The notes under the pieces were generated by a model. That model had not been told where the DNA came from. It saw nothing but the letters and a program-made list of their open reading frames with translations, and ran no database searches. Position numbers and translations under genes: made by a program. From NCBI GenBank assembly GCA_051453625.1, contig JBOZIK010000001.1:25203662-25231913 (forward strand): 28,252 bases of DNA. Direction: 5' to 3'. This stretch comes from Welwitschia mirabilis (Eukaryota; Gnetophyta; Gnetopsida; Welwitschiales). Of this stretch, positions 12,136-22,341 are shown piece after piece (position 1 is the first letter of the stretch; each line of letters begins with the position of its first letter).

Positions 12136-12715
12136 CAATAGAATAACAGTTCCTCAATGGAAGAGACACAGCCTAACACCAAGGGAACACCTTTTCTGCA
12201 GCTATTAGATGGACCTCCTACCTTCAAGCTTCCATCACATGCATATTAAGTACAAAAGATGGTTTGGAAGTGAAAGAGGAAAGGGTATTTATAGTTTTAC
12301 AATGAACCATAACCCTAGACATCCATTAAGGAAAACCTAGCCACCCACATGACCTGTTTGGTACTCGTTACAATGCAATTTACTGTCGCATTGTAAAAAC
12401 AGTTATCGTCCTATCCGTCGTCCACACGATAGTAGGGACGACACCGTCTTCTTGCCTTGGGTTGTATGCCCATGTGATACCGTTAGCTCCATGGATTACT
12501 CGCATATGTTACTGAGGCTGTCGTCCTGTCGATCGTCCACATGACACAAGGGATGACACCTTAGACTGTGTGCCCATATGCTATCATCAGCCACGTGGGT
12601 TGTCCTCACATTCGTCGTCCAGACAACATAGGGGACGATGCCCTATCATCATGTATTGCTGTCCAAGTGTTGTGCATGAGCTGTTCCTATGTAGTTGTCT
12701 TTACACTCTACCCAA
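12136..12715 (-). repeat. Partial third LTR copy between two gaps
   Basis: Homologous to about 11107-11690 of LTR copy 1, including the minus-strand TATA (12286-12293) and three dyad modules (12406-12441, 12521-12556, 12600-12638). It is cut off by an N gap on each side. It could be a nested or tandem copy, or a misplaced contig from a collapsed LTR. Confidence 0.75.
12406..12638. repeat. Dyad modules in the partial LTR copy
   Basis: Module 1 (12406-12441) is TCGTCC-TATC, 12-nt loop, GATA, GTAG, GGACGA. Module 2 (12521-12556) is TCGTCC-TGTC, 12-nt loop, GACA, CAAG, GGATGA. Module 3 (12600-12638) is 3 bp longer than the rest. The fourth falls in the gap. Confidence 0.8.
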
Positions 12716-12815
12716 NNNNNNNNNNNNNNNNNNNNNNNNNNNNNNNNNNNNNNNNNNNNNNNNNNNNNNNNNNNNNNNNNNNNNNNNNNNNNNNNNNNNN
12801 NNNNNNNNNNNNNNN
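12716..12815. other. Assembly gap (100 N)
   Basis: Exactly 100 N, placed just before the expected fourth dyad module of the partial LTR copy. Confidence 0.99.
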
Positions 12816-13640
12816 GTTTCTTATTATTTCAGAAATAAGTTATACAACAGTTTTTCTATTATAATTAATTAAAATAAGCAAGAAGAATAGAATAAGAGAG
12901 TTTAGATTCAAAATGGTAAGGAAGATAGGTACACCATGAAGATTAAGGTTCTTGGATGGTTTATTGTTTGCAGTTGCTATTTCTTAATACTCAAAATATG
13001 TGACATCATTATTGTAAATTAAATACACAGAGAAAAGAAAATCTAATTCTAAAATAGAAAGAAAGAAATTCAAGAATTTGCGTACCTATGTTGTGTGTAC
13101 CTAGATTCTTATTTGAAGTTGAATAATTCTTGATGTCTTTGTTAATCTAGTTTCTTGATGGCTGATATTTCGTCTTTAGCCCAGAATTCCTTGTATCCTT
13201 ACAAATAAAAACTAGAATCAAATGCAATGGACTGTCATCCACCTAGTCATGGGGACGACGAGTAGGACAACAACCACAGAAAAAACTAAACTCTAAAGAG
13301 AACAGAACTCTAGAAACTATAGAAAAAAATTACTAAAACTAAGACTGTTGTCCTTATTATCATGTGGATGATGGATAGGACAATAGTTTTACTAAACTAT
13401 GAACAGAAGAAAAATGGCAAAAACAATACTAAATTTGAAATTTTAGAACTTTCATGCCCTATGTCATCTGGATGACAGAGAGAACGACAAGGTCCCTAAA
13501 AGTTATAGAAAATAAAATTTTGCAAAAATAAATCTACCTTAAATTATACTAGAAATCCATCATTAATTCAAATAAATAACATGAACAAAAAGATTTAAGG
13601 TACTTATCTGTTTAATGATAATCCTCTTAGCTCCTTGTAG
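12816..13640 (-). other. Internal (leader-like) region of the LTR element
   Basis: A-rich sequence with no coding signal on either strand. It carries three more dyad modules (13235-13487), each followed by an A-rich spacer. In the favoured orientation it is the 5' leader, starting about 20 bp after the LTR. Confidence 0.5.
13235..13487. repeat. Three dyad modules in the internal region
   Basis: Modules at 13235-13270 and 13348-13383 are exactly 36 bp long, like those in the LTRs. A third, weaker one lies at about 13454-13487. Spacings are 113 and about 106 bp. The 13348 module also contains an inner TATCAT/ATGATG dyad. Confidence 0.65.
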
Positions 13641-13661
13641 CCTTCCCCAGTAATGGCACCA
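13641..13661 (-). other. Putative primer binding site of the LTR element
   Basis: The minus strand reads TGGTGCCATTACTGGGGAAG, starting three bases inside the LTR end at 13665. It resembles the TGGCGCCGTTGCCGGGG sequence found after the 5' LTR of many plant Ty3/gypsy elements, with CpG-type decay. The specific tRNA cannot be named with confidence. Confidence 0.5.
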
Positions 13662-14413
13662 AAATGTTGTGGTGTGAATTTATGCAATCTTGAAGTCATG
13701 TAGGTAAACCTGTGAATCATATAACTTGTAGAAAACACATGCTAGTATAGATGGGAGTTCTCCCGAATGTCGTAATCCTAACGAAGGCACTAGGCTTAGA
13801 GTTAGAGAATTGATTTCCAAAGGTAGTTTTTGGTCTTTTATCTTTTACTAACTGAACGTAAATAATAAAGTAAATGCAATGCAAGTAAATGAAGATAAAA
13901 TTCAAGTAAATAAAAATGAAAATGAGATTCTACTTAAATCCTAATCCTTCTATCATAAGGATTAGCCTCTAGCCTTTCTGTCACAAAGACTATTTTTTCT
14001 ATAATTCAGATCAATTAAGAAGAGCATTTAACTAGTTTTTAACCAACATAAACTATAAAATATAATAAGTAAAACATGAAATACAATATGAAATGAAATG
14101 GAAATGCAATGCAAACCTATTACTAATCAAGATCAACCTTAACAAAGGTTGCCCTCATAAATAAATTATAAAACTGTCACTTAACTATGATCAACTTAAA
14201 GAATAAGTGACATTCATAGAATTAGAATAATTTGTATTAATGAAAAGAACATTACATCCACTTAAAATAGAATAACATCATCTCAATGGAAGACACACAG
14301 CCTAACACTAAGGGAATCCCTTTCTGCAGCTACTGGATGGACCTTCTACCTTCAAACTTCCGTCACAAGCATATTAAGTACAAATGATGGTTCGAATTGA
14401 AGGAGGGAAGGGG

Positions 14414-14421
14414 TATTTATA
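14414..14421 (-). promoter_or_regulatory. LTR TATA box (copy 2)
   Basis: The minus strand reads TATAAATACCCC. Transcription would start near 14385 on the minus strand and run through the 13665 end into the internal region. Confidence 0.55.
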
Positions 14422-14533
14422 GTTTTACAATGAGCCATAACCCTAGACATCCATTAAGTAAACCCTAGTTGTCTACATGGGTTGCTTGACCCCATTTATA
14501 ATAGTATTTATTACGGATATGTAAAATCAGTTG

Positions 14534-14865
14534 TCGTCCTGTTCGTCGTCCACACGACAGTAGGGACGATGCTGCCTTCTTGCCTTGGGTTATGTACCCA
14601 TGTGATACCGTTAGCTCCTTGGGTTACCCGTGCATGTTACCAAGGCTGTCATCCTATCGGTCGTCCACACGATATAGGGGATGATACCTTGGACTATGTG
14701 CTCATGTGCTATAATCAGCTGTGTGAGTTGTCTTCACATTTGTCATCCTTACTATCATCTAGACGAACAAGGGGACGATGTGCTGCTGTCCAAGTGTTGC
14801 GCATGAGCTGTTCCTATATAGTTGTCTTTATGAGTTGTCGTCCCCTCGAAAAGTGGGGACGACAA
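14534..14865. repeat. Four dyad modules in LTR copy 2, incl. an 11-bp perfect stem
   Basis: Modules are at 14534-14569 (TCGTCC-TGTT...GACA-GTAG-GGACGA), 14649-14684 (TCATCC-TATC...GATA-TAGG-GGATGA) and 14743-14778. The fourth is shortened and has an 11-bp perfect stem: TTGTCGTCCCC (14835-14845) and GGGGACGACAA (14855-14865) around a 9-nt loop. Spacings of 115, 94 and about 95 bp match copy 1. Confidence 0.85.
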
Positions 14866-15116
14866 TCTTCTCAAGCTCCTCAAGTAGCAAAAATTGGTAT
14901 TCTTCACCTTTATTCCTCCTTCATTATGCTAAGTATTAGATCATTCCTGAAATTCCTCCAATTATGCCAAGAATTACATGTTTTCATGATCATCTTATCG
15001 TCTCTCCATAATCAGCAGAATTGTATCTAAACCTGTATAAATGTCCTGCAAAAGTACTTTAAATACATCATAAAATTCCTACAAATTGGTATTATAATAA
15101 TCACTTACTAAAAATA

Positions 15117-15715
15117 GCTTCTAAAAATAACGTATTCCTTACACATAGGTTTCCTCTAAATATAACATATTCCTTACATGTCTGTCTTTTTCTAGAGATA
15201 TTTCACCTATTAGGATTTCTTATATGCTACTACACAAGGTTCTTACATGATCATTACATATGGTGGACATCATTTTTCATACAATCACACTAAAACCTTA
15301 ACAAATAGCCTCCAAACTAGAACATACTCATTTTTTATTTTCTAATGATGTTCATTCGTCATCATTACTTCATTCTCAACTTCAACTCCCAAAGCATGCT
15401 CTTCATCTTATTACTCACTCTCATTTATAAGGCTTCAGGAGGAATCTTAATCATGAACAAATCCTCTCATATTAGCCTCTTAAATGTTTTATCATAAATG
15501 GCTTCTAAACATGGCATATTCCTTACATTTAGATTTTTTATAAACACAACATATTCCTTAGGTTCCCTCTAACATTATAAAATAAATGGCTATTCATTTC
15601 TAACATGATCATTGAACATGGTAGCTTTTATTTTCCATAAAATCAAACTAAAACCTTATGAAATAGACCCCTAACTAAAAAATACATTCCTTATTTTTAT
15701 TTTTCAAGGACTCTC
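15117..15715. repeat. Diverged duplicated repeat (384-bp period)
   Basis: Segments 15117-15350 and 15501-15715 share the order GCTTCTAAA..., ATATTCCTTACA, ACATGATCATT, CCATAAAATCA-like and ACTAAAACCTTA motifs. Both look like old copies of one non-coding repeat. They are not recognisable as a named family. Confidence 0.6.
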
Positions 15716-15851
15716 CTAATCATCCTCCCCTGCTTGAAGGTGGGCTGTCAGAGAAAATGTATTTCTACTTTATTAGACTTTCATAACTAATTCTCACATA
15801 TTTCTTCTCTGAAAACCAAATTCCATCCTTCATATGATCTCCTAGTAACTA

Positions 15852-16120
15852 GATCAAGTACTCATTGTACATTTTCCTTCTATTGCACATTCTAATTTGG
15901 AGCTTATTTTTTTGAAAAACAACCTTAGTGGCTTCATAATATTTTGTAGAGATAAAGGCATTAAGTAGAGTTAGTCTTTCTCTATTTTGTAGCTTGTGGC
16001 TCATGACTTTTGTTAAGTTTCTATTTGAATTATTGGTATGTATTTAGCTACTATTACCACTAGCTACTATCTACTTTATAATTAAATCTAATTTAGTGGA
16101 TTGCTAGGAGTTTTATTTAT
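15852..16120 (+). repeat. Direct repeat A (probable LTR segment of gypsy element)
   Basis: Clearly homologous to 26695-26970, for example both contain ACAACCTTAGTGGCTTCATAAT and a matching TTTAGTGGATTGCTAGGAG-type end. It lies upstream of the pol remnants in the same orientation. A TGGTATCC motif at 16303, resembling a tRNA-Met-type PBS, follows 451 bp after the repeat start. True LTR borders are not defined. Confidence 0.6.
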
Positions 16121-16319
16121 GAATTATCTAGAGTTTTGCTTGTTTATCTTTTTGCAAAGTAACTTGGGTCCACTTCTCTTAACTCATGGCTTTTAATTTC
16201 TTTATTTTGTGGCTTATAGCTTTTCTATCTTTCCAATTTCTTCCTGCTAGTCTCCTAAGACATCTGACATTATACATCACTTCTAGCTACCTCCCTTATA
16301 GATGGTATCCATAATGCTA

Positions 16320-17880
16320 CCTTTGATTATTTTTACTTTACTTGCTTTTATGTCAAATCAATCTAAAAATCTTATCAGGTGCTATGCCAAGATGAATTTA
16401 AATTTATCTGCATTACTTCAGTACACATTTCATATTCTCCTTTACTCTGAGTTCTCATTGTTTGTAACTCATTTATAAAATTAGTAAGCATAATACTTAA
16501 GGTTTTTGTACTAAACCTATGCATGAATTTGTTAATCTTGAGACCAATGTGCTAAAACCCATTTTATGCCAAAATCTTTTTTTAAGATGCCTAAGTGGAT
16601 GAAGGCTTAATATGAAATTAAGTTTTCATGGTTGGATTCATTGCAATTATAGCCTTCAACCTATTACTTTAAATGTGGAGATGTAAATAAGTTAAAGACT
16701 GAGGGAGAATGTCATTCACTTATTACTTTAAATGGCTTTTAATCTCTTGTCTTTTGATAATTTCCAAACTATTGCTATGATTTCTTATCTTGGGTTTTCC
16801 AAAATCATTCATATAATCATAAGCTTAATTCTATTTTTTTAATTATGGAGCTTTAATTTACTTGAATGCAAAAACCACTTATTAGCTTTACAACATTCTG
16901 TTGTATGTGGATCATAGAGTGATTAATGATGAGAATCTTAACTATTACCATAGGATTATTTCATAATGCTAGTTTTAATCACTACTAATGTGATTCATAA
17001 ATTTTGGGATTTTCATAAAGGGAATTTAAAGGTTAAACCTATATGACAAGCTATGGGAGTTGCTATAATATCTTGCTTACATGGGCTTCCATCTTCTGTG
17101 GATAATGGAATGGTTGGTCCTTCATTTACCCTAGAGAAAGAACAACTATTTCATATGACATAAACCTTCAACTACAAGCTTTGGTTGCAAGTATAAGAAT
17201 GTTTTACATAGAGCTTACAATATAGATCTGGTTGATCTCCTATTTAATAAACCATATAATCTTATTCATAAGAACCAATAATCCCACAAAATGCCATTGT
17301 TTTTCTCTAGCTGCAGCTTCCATCAAAATCATGCTTTAGGCTTATCTGAGAGTTTTTCTTGATGATTTACAACATGGATTTCTTTTATCATTAGGTAAAT
17401 GGATTAATTGTGAATATTTTTTACCCTATATTTTTGGCTCATAGATTTCTAAATTAGCACCAGATATTATAGAAACCATTAAGAATAGATAATTCTTTAG
17501 TCAAGTTTATTTTCATTCTAATTTCACATTAATCCATATTATTAGCACTGAGTTAACATCATAAATGCCTTTTAGATTTTTAACCCCTTACCTTTGTATG
17601 TTAGAAATAGTAAGGTTGTGGATTAATGTTAGAAGTAAATTCAGTTTAATTAAGAAACCATTAATCTTGGCCTACTCTTGCCATATTAGAACCTAGTTTT
17701 ATAATGGTACAATGACGGTAGATAAGTATTTGGAGAAGGTGATGCAATTGACATTTTCATTTTATGTTAATAGCATCTTTAATCTTGAAAATAAAATTTA
17801 ATTACTTAAGACCCATTTCATGCATCAATCACATGTTAATGATAAAATATACTATACCTGCCATGATGATTTTGATGTTA
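16320..17880 (+). other. AT-rich internal region, no domain recognised
   Basis: Follows the PBS-like site at 16303. Only short frames with stops are present. I see no gag, nucleic-acid-binding or protease motif, and no RNA gene. Confidence 0.5.
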
Positions 17881-18228
17881 AGAGAAGCAAGTAAAGGTTT
17901 TTTTCATTTATCCCTAGATCATGAAGCTTTTAAACCTATCTAATATTTACACCCTAATGCCCTTGAAGCTTATTGGAGGTTCAAGGTCGATCCTTATGAG
18001 GTGGATCCATTGCAAGATTCTCTTATTTTAGGAGATAAACTATGGACTCTAACAAATAAAGTCTATTGGTCCTATGAAGGTAATTCTCTTCTAGCTATAG
18101 GTTTTGAAGAGAAGGGATTAGATTTAGAATTGTTGATTACTTTGAAGAAAATATTTCTTACTATGCCACCATGGGATGAACTTTCCACCACCTCTCTGCA
18201 CTGCAAACTTAGCTCTTTTTTTTTTTGA
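17881..18228 (+). pseudogene. Unrecognised protein-coding remnant
   Basis: A plus-strand frame runs from about 17881 to the TGA at 18226-18228 with a single TAA at 17941-17943. The uninterrupted part (17944-18228) is 94 codons, the longest open frame in the repeat region apart from gap-spanning and LTR shadow frames. Its composition is protein-like: it includes LEAYWRFKVDPYEVDPLQDS, then WTLTNKVYWSYEGNSLLAIG, an acidic helix-like GLDLELLITLKKIF and TMPPWDEL. I do not recognise the family. Its place between the LTR-like repeat and the pol remnants suggests an extra ORF or unusual gag of the retroelement. A captured host exon is the alternative. Confidence 0.4.
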
Positions 18229-18572
18229 ATCACCTTCCTACATTCAATCATTCTAATATACCACATAATAAAAAGTGACCTTTGCTTTTAAAACCTCCTT
18301 ATTCCTTAGTGTTCTTTGGTTTGTATGATAACTAGATTAGAAAGGGGATTAATTAAGATATCTATAAAAGGCTCAAAATTTTTCATAAAGGATCCTAACA
18401 TTATGTTATTATAAGGTAAACAGAAGAAGAATAACATGCCCAAGAAAAGCTTATATAAATATAAAAGGAACAAATCCGATGGATCATGGAAGTATTTAGA
18501 GGATCTTGTCAAGCTATACAGAGAAATCACATTGATTCATCTTTATTTTACAAAGAAATTAGTTAATCAAAA

Positions 18573-18920
18573 AGAGGAGGAAAATACTGCAAAAGAGTAA
18601 TTAAATATCATCCTCAAGTCTTAGAGGGAAATTCACCACTTTGTGTTTTTTCAATAGCTGCACTATTTGAATCAAAGAACATAGAAATCAATAGCTTGAA
18701 AGCACTTGTTTAATAAAGGAAGTAATCAGAAGCTAAGCATAAGAGGATCAATTACATCAGTTACTTATAGAAGTAAACTACAAATAAGAGTTGCTTAATT
18801 TCTTAGTAGAGTATCTCATAAAGAAAGATCATGGGATTTTAAACATTAAAGAATAAAATAGACATCTACTTAGGGCGAAAGATGATTTGGATGCTCAAAT
18901 CAAATAAAGGGATGGATAGG
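18573..18920 (+). pseudogene. Decayed coiled-coil ORF remnant
   Basis: Two abutting frames with a frameshift near 18740. The first includes GKYCKRVIKYHPQVLEGNSP and FESKNIEINSLKALV. The second is Glu/Leu/Lys-rich (EDQLHQLLIEVNYK, ELLNFLVEYLIKKD, LLRAKDDLDAQIK) with a heptad-like pattern. Nearly every stop is TAA or TAG where a Gln would fit the pattern. It may be the downstream part of the same unknown protein as 17881-18228. No known domain was recognised. Confidence 0.35.
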
Positions 18921-21220
18921 TCTAAACTTTGATAACAGATTTTATGACACTTAGCCAAGTATTAAGTAATTGGCATAATTAATATTTTTATATTTTCCAC
19001 TTGTTAGCCAACTTCATTCTTTTACTTAGAATATTAATTCTTAACTTAATATGATTGAAAGAATCATGACTAAAGCTAGATCAACGTTACAAGATCCTAA
19101 GTCTTCATTTAAAAGGGTCATGATTAATACCATCATAAGCCATGCAGAACAAATAGTGGCTTGTTTCTATGAAATTAATAACAAAATCATCATGAAATTA
19201 ATAGTGGCTAATTCTCCATTTTAGAATTTAAGTAAATATTAAAGGCTTTGTAAAAGTAGATTGACTTGCCAAACTTTGTATTTGATGAGAAATCAAGATC
19301 TATCAATATCAGTAGCCTCCCACTCAATGATCTAAAGAATATAGAAGGGATAAGTAGTGAAGTGATAACTCATATTTATCGAATGGCTAGACAGACACAA
19401 CATGATTTGAAGTAAATTTAGTAATTCCCTTTTAATAAACTTAAATGCAATGAGATTAGTTTTGTAAATCATCTTTGATTTACCATTCAGTTACTTAATT
19501 AATTTGGGTTATAGTTTCAAAGTATTTACTAATTGTTTGATGATTATATAACCATAAANNNNNNNNNNNNNNNNNNNNNTTTGCTTATAAGTAAGCCTGT
19601 AATAATCATAGGAAAAGAAAGAAGAATATATTAAAAAAAGTTTATTTTAACTAAGAGCTTCTTTGTTACCTTATCTATGTAGTAGACACTACAAAACTTG
19701 CATAAATTTTTGGACATTTGATTTATAATGTTCTCATAATAAAGGCTCTATAAATTTGTGCATAAGTAATTTAAGTTTTGATTGGATTATCTTGGTTAGC
19801 ACATGTTCAATCTTTTAATTTTTTTTTGTTGTAATAAAACAAACAAGCTATTTAAGTGAATTAAATTTTTTTTTGTTCCGTTATGTTTGGCTCCAAGTTT
19901 CATTGAGATTGTAGTTTTATGAATTTTTTGATTCTTTGAATTAGTTCACTCCATGATACCTTTATAGTTTCAAACCCTCTTCCATTATTTCTTACATGAG
20001 GACATGTCTAAATAAAATAAGGATCTATATAATTTAGCCATTTTCTAATCTTATAAGATATTATTTTTTATTATATTAATGTCTCAACTAGGCTATTAAG
20101 AAAGTTGTCTATGATTAAATTTGTAACCTATGAAAACAGTATCGTGGACTTGAAATAGTGGTCATACATGATTAAGTAATGTGATTAGAAATTGCAAAAT
20201 AATTTATAAACCAACATTTTCATCACTAGAAGAAGAGTTCAAACAATAACTTTGTGTATGTCTGCTTCACATTTAAACTTAGAAATATTACATAAAACTT
20301 CTCATAATATAACTTTATTCATGAATTATTCACATGAATTCCCACTTGATTTATGGAATCATATAGTCATACATAGTATTTCTAGCTAACTTAATCTTTT
20401 TCTTAATTTAGAAATTTCCCTCATTAGGAGATATTAGAAAAGAATTAGACTTATAACCAATCCATAATCTATATTAGGTAATGTCCCTTTAAATTTTTCA
20501 AATTTTAACTCCATTCCTACAAATGCTAAGGATTTTCTTTTAGATCCATTTTATCCTTTCAATTTAGTTATTCCAGAGGTGTTTGTTAAGGTTTTTGAAT
20601 AGTCAACCCAAATAGTAAGAACTTAACATGAGAATGTTGTTTATACCTCATTTAGCCATTTTCTTAAGGATGAATTGAGATCTTGATTTTTTCCAATCTT
20701 ACCAAATGGGTGTATTTATTCTTAGAATGGGTTTAAATCCATGTGTTTGAATTAATACAAGGGATAATACAATTTTTAGAATATATTATCATCTTAGGCA
20801 TAATCTAAAAGAACATCTCAAAATCTATAATCATAAATTCCTAAGGATTTCTAACATTATTGATGTAATCCTTGAATCCACTGATCATGCTTTACAAATG
20901 ATATATATGAATTCCCTTATTTTTGAGTTATAGGTTTAGGTTAGGAATGATAATTTGATTATATCTTTGACTTTAGTCATGAAGTTTACTTCCAAAGCAT
21001 ATACTTAGATTTATCCTTTTAACAATTCTTTAACTTTCTTTCCTTTATTACAAGATTTTACCCTTAATATTAGGGTGGCTTCAAAATCCATATTGCCACC
21101 ACTTCTACCTTCTTAATAACTAAGTCTTATATTTTTGATTTACTCCCTTTGCTTAAGAGTATTTCAAATCCATTACAATTGTTAAATTTTAACTCCAAAG
21201 GAAAGGAGTTAGCTAGTAAA
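18921..21220 (+). other. AT-rich repeat interior, no domain recognised
   Basis: Contains scattered short coding-like stretches (for example around 20580-20800) broken by stops, and a 21-N gap at 19559-19579. No gag, protease or other family motif is convincing. Confidence 0.4.
19559..19579. other. Assembly gap (21 N)
   Basis: Run of 21 N, a sized gap unlike the three 100-N placeholders. Confidence 0.99.
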
Positions 21221-22073
21221 AATATGAATTTAGTCCTATGAAGAAAGAGGTTCATTTTAATGCCCAAAGTCCTCATTTTAAAGAATGTTCCATAGAATAG
21301 GAGTCAAGTGAAGAAGAGATGTATGCTTGTTTTAAGTTCCTTTATGACTTAGACTATGACTTAAATAATGGCTTAGTTCATGATCTGTATAGTAGTTCCT
21401 TGATTTTAAATATTAGTCATTTTAATTGTAGTTAATTTTATATTGAGGGGAATTTATATTTAGTTAATTTTATATTAATGGGGATTTAGATTTAAAATTT
21501 GATTTGATATTCAAAAGGAATCATTTAAGTTAATTAGCAAATCAATGGCTAAATGTACTGCTAATAACAATGAATTAAGGTCAAAGGCTAAGCACTCTAC
21601 CATGTACCCTACTTCACTGAATATCATATAAGATGTCATTTTCGAAGAGGTGGGAAAGAAGTAGAGAAAATGAATAAGAAACAATCATATAATGAAAAAG
21701 ATAGTCTTGATATTAAGCTAAGTCACCAAAAATCATAAAAAATTTAAAATAAATATCCTACAAAGCCCTTTTTCCTTTATGTTTTTAATGATGGGTTAGA
21801 ATATGATATAGTAGAGAACCTTAAGAAAGTAAAAGCCAATGTTAGCTTCTTTCAGTTGTTGAGTATGATCAAATAAAGTAAAAAGATCCTAAATGCACTT
21901 TATTTCTCTAAATGTAAATATAATATAAACCAAATTGAGAAGGATAACATTAATTCCTTCATCTCATGCTCATATGTATAATACAAATAAATCTAAGGAG
22001 ATGGATCCATTCTTGTTAACATTACTTATAGTTAAAATTTTGCTTCATAACTTATGCTTGATACTAATTCTTT

Positions 22074-22341
22074 GGCAAATTTGATGCCTTTTTCAATCTT
22101 TTAAAAACTATGTTGATTTTACAAAAATATCCTTATAATATTAATTAGATTAATAAGTCAAAGGTAAAGATTATTTGCCAAGTTAAGAATGTCAAAGTAG
22201 CAATTACTAAAGATCTTGGCAAATTTGATGCCTTTTTAATCTTTTAAAAAACTATGTTGATTTTAGAAAAATATCCTTATAAGATTAAGGTAAAGATTAT
22301 TTTCCAAGTTAAGAATGTCAACGTAGCAATTACTAAATATC
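22074..22341 (+). repeat. Tandem duplication inside the protease region
   Basis: The 144-bp unit at 22074-22217 (starts GGCAAATTTGATGCC) is repeated at 22218-22341 with an internal deletion of about 20 bp (ATTAATTAGATTAATAAGTC lost). The remaining identity is high, so the duplication is younger than most of the decay. Confidence 0.9.

Larger units (their letters stand above)
10498..15099 (-). mobile_element. LTR retrotransposon-like element without recognisable proteins
   Basis: Two long direct repeats (10498-11965 and 13665-15099) flank about 1.7 kb containing two 100-N gaps and a third, partial copy of the repeat. The ends are TGTTG...CAACA, within 17-bp imperfect terminal inverted repeats (TGTTGTGGTGTGAATTT against TGTTGTGATGCCAATTT). 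Minus-strand orientation is favoured for two reasons. Adjacent to the 13665 end the minus strand reads TGGTGCCATTACTGGGGAAG, like the TGGCGCCGTTGCCGGGGA motif that follows the 5' LTR in many plant Ty3/gypsy elements. The LTRs also carry TATAAATACCCC on the minus strand. No gag, protease, RT or integrase is visible, so it is non-autonomous, or its coding part is lost in the gaps. No matching target-site duplication was found (flanks AATAA and ATCAC). Confidence 0.7.
13665..15099 (-). repeat. LTR copy 2 (probable 5' LTR)
   Basis: 1435 bp homologous to 10498-11965. It starts TGTTGTGGTGTG. Its other terminus, TAATA, corresponds to CAACA after two C-to-T changes. The last 10 bases differ from copy 1 only by C-to-T changes. 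The minus-strand TATA is at 14414-14421, with four dyad modules upstream at 14534-14865. Confidence 0.8.

Noticed and set aside
12568-12872. 98- and 100-codon frames spanning an N gap
   Set aside because: A third of each frame is N, and the rest is LTR sequence.
11376-14865. CRISPR-like array (short repeated units at regular spacing)
   Set aside because: The units are dyads within LTRs of a plant element. The spacers are themselves homologous, and there are no cas genes.
14482-15030. 182-codon plus-strand frame
   Set aside because: It lies wholly inside LTR copy 2 across the dyad modules. The frame is broken in the homologous LTR copies and has no domain.
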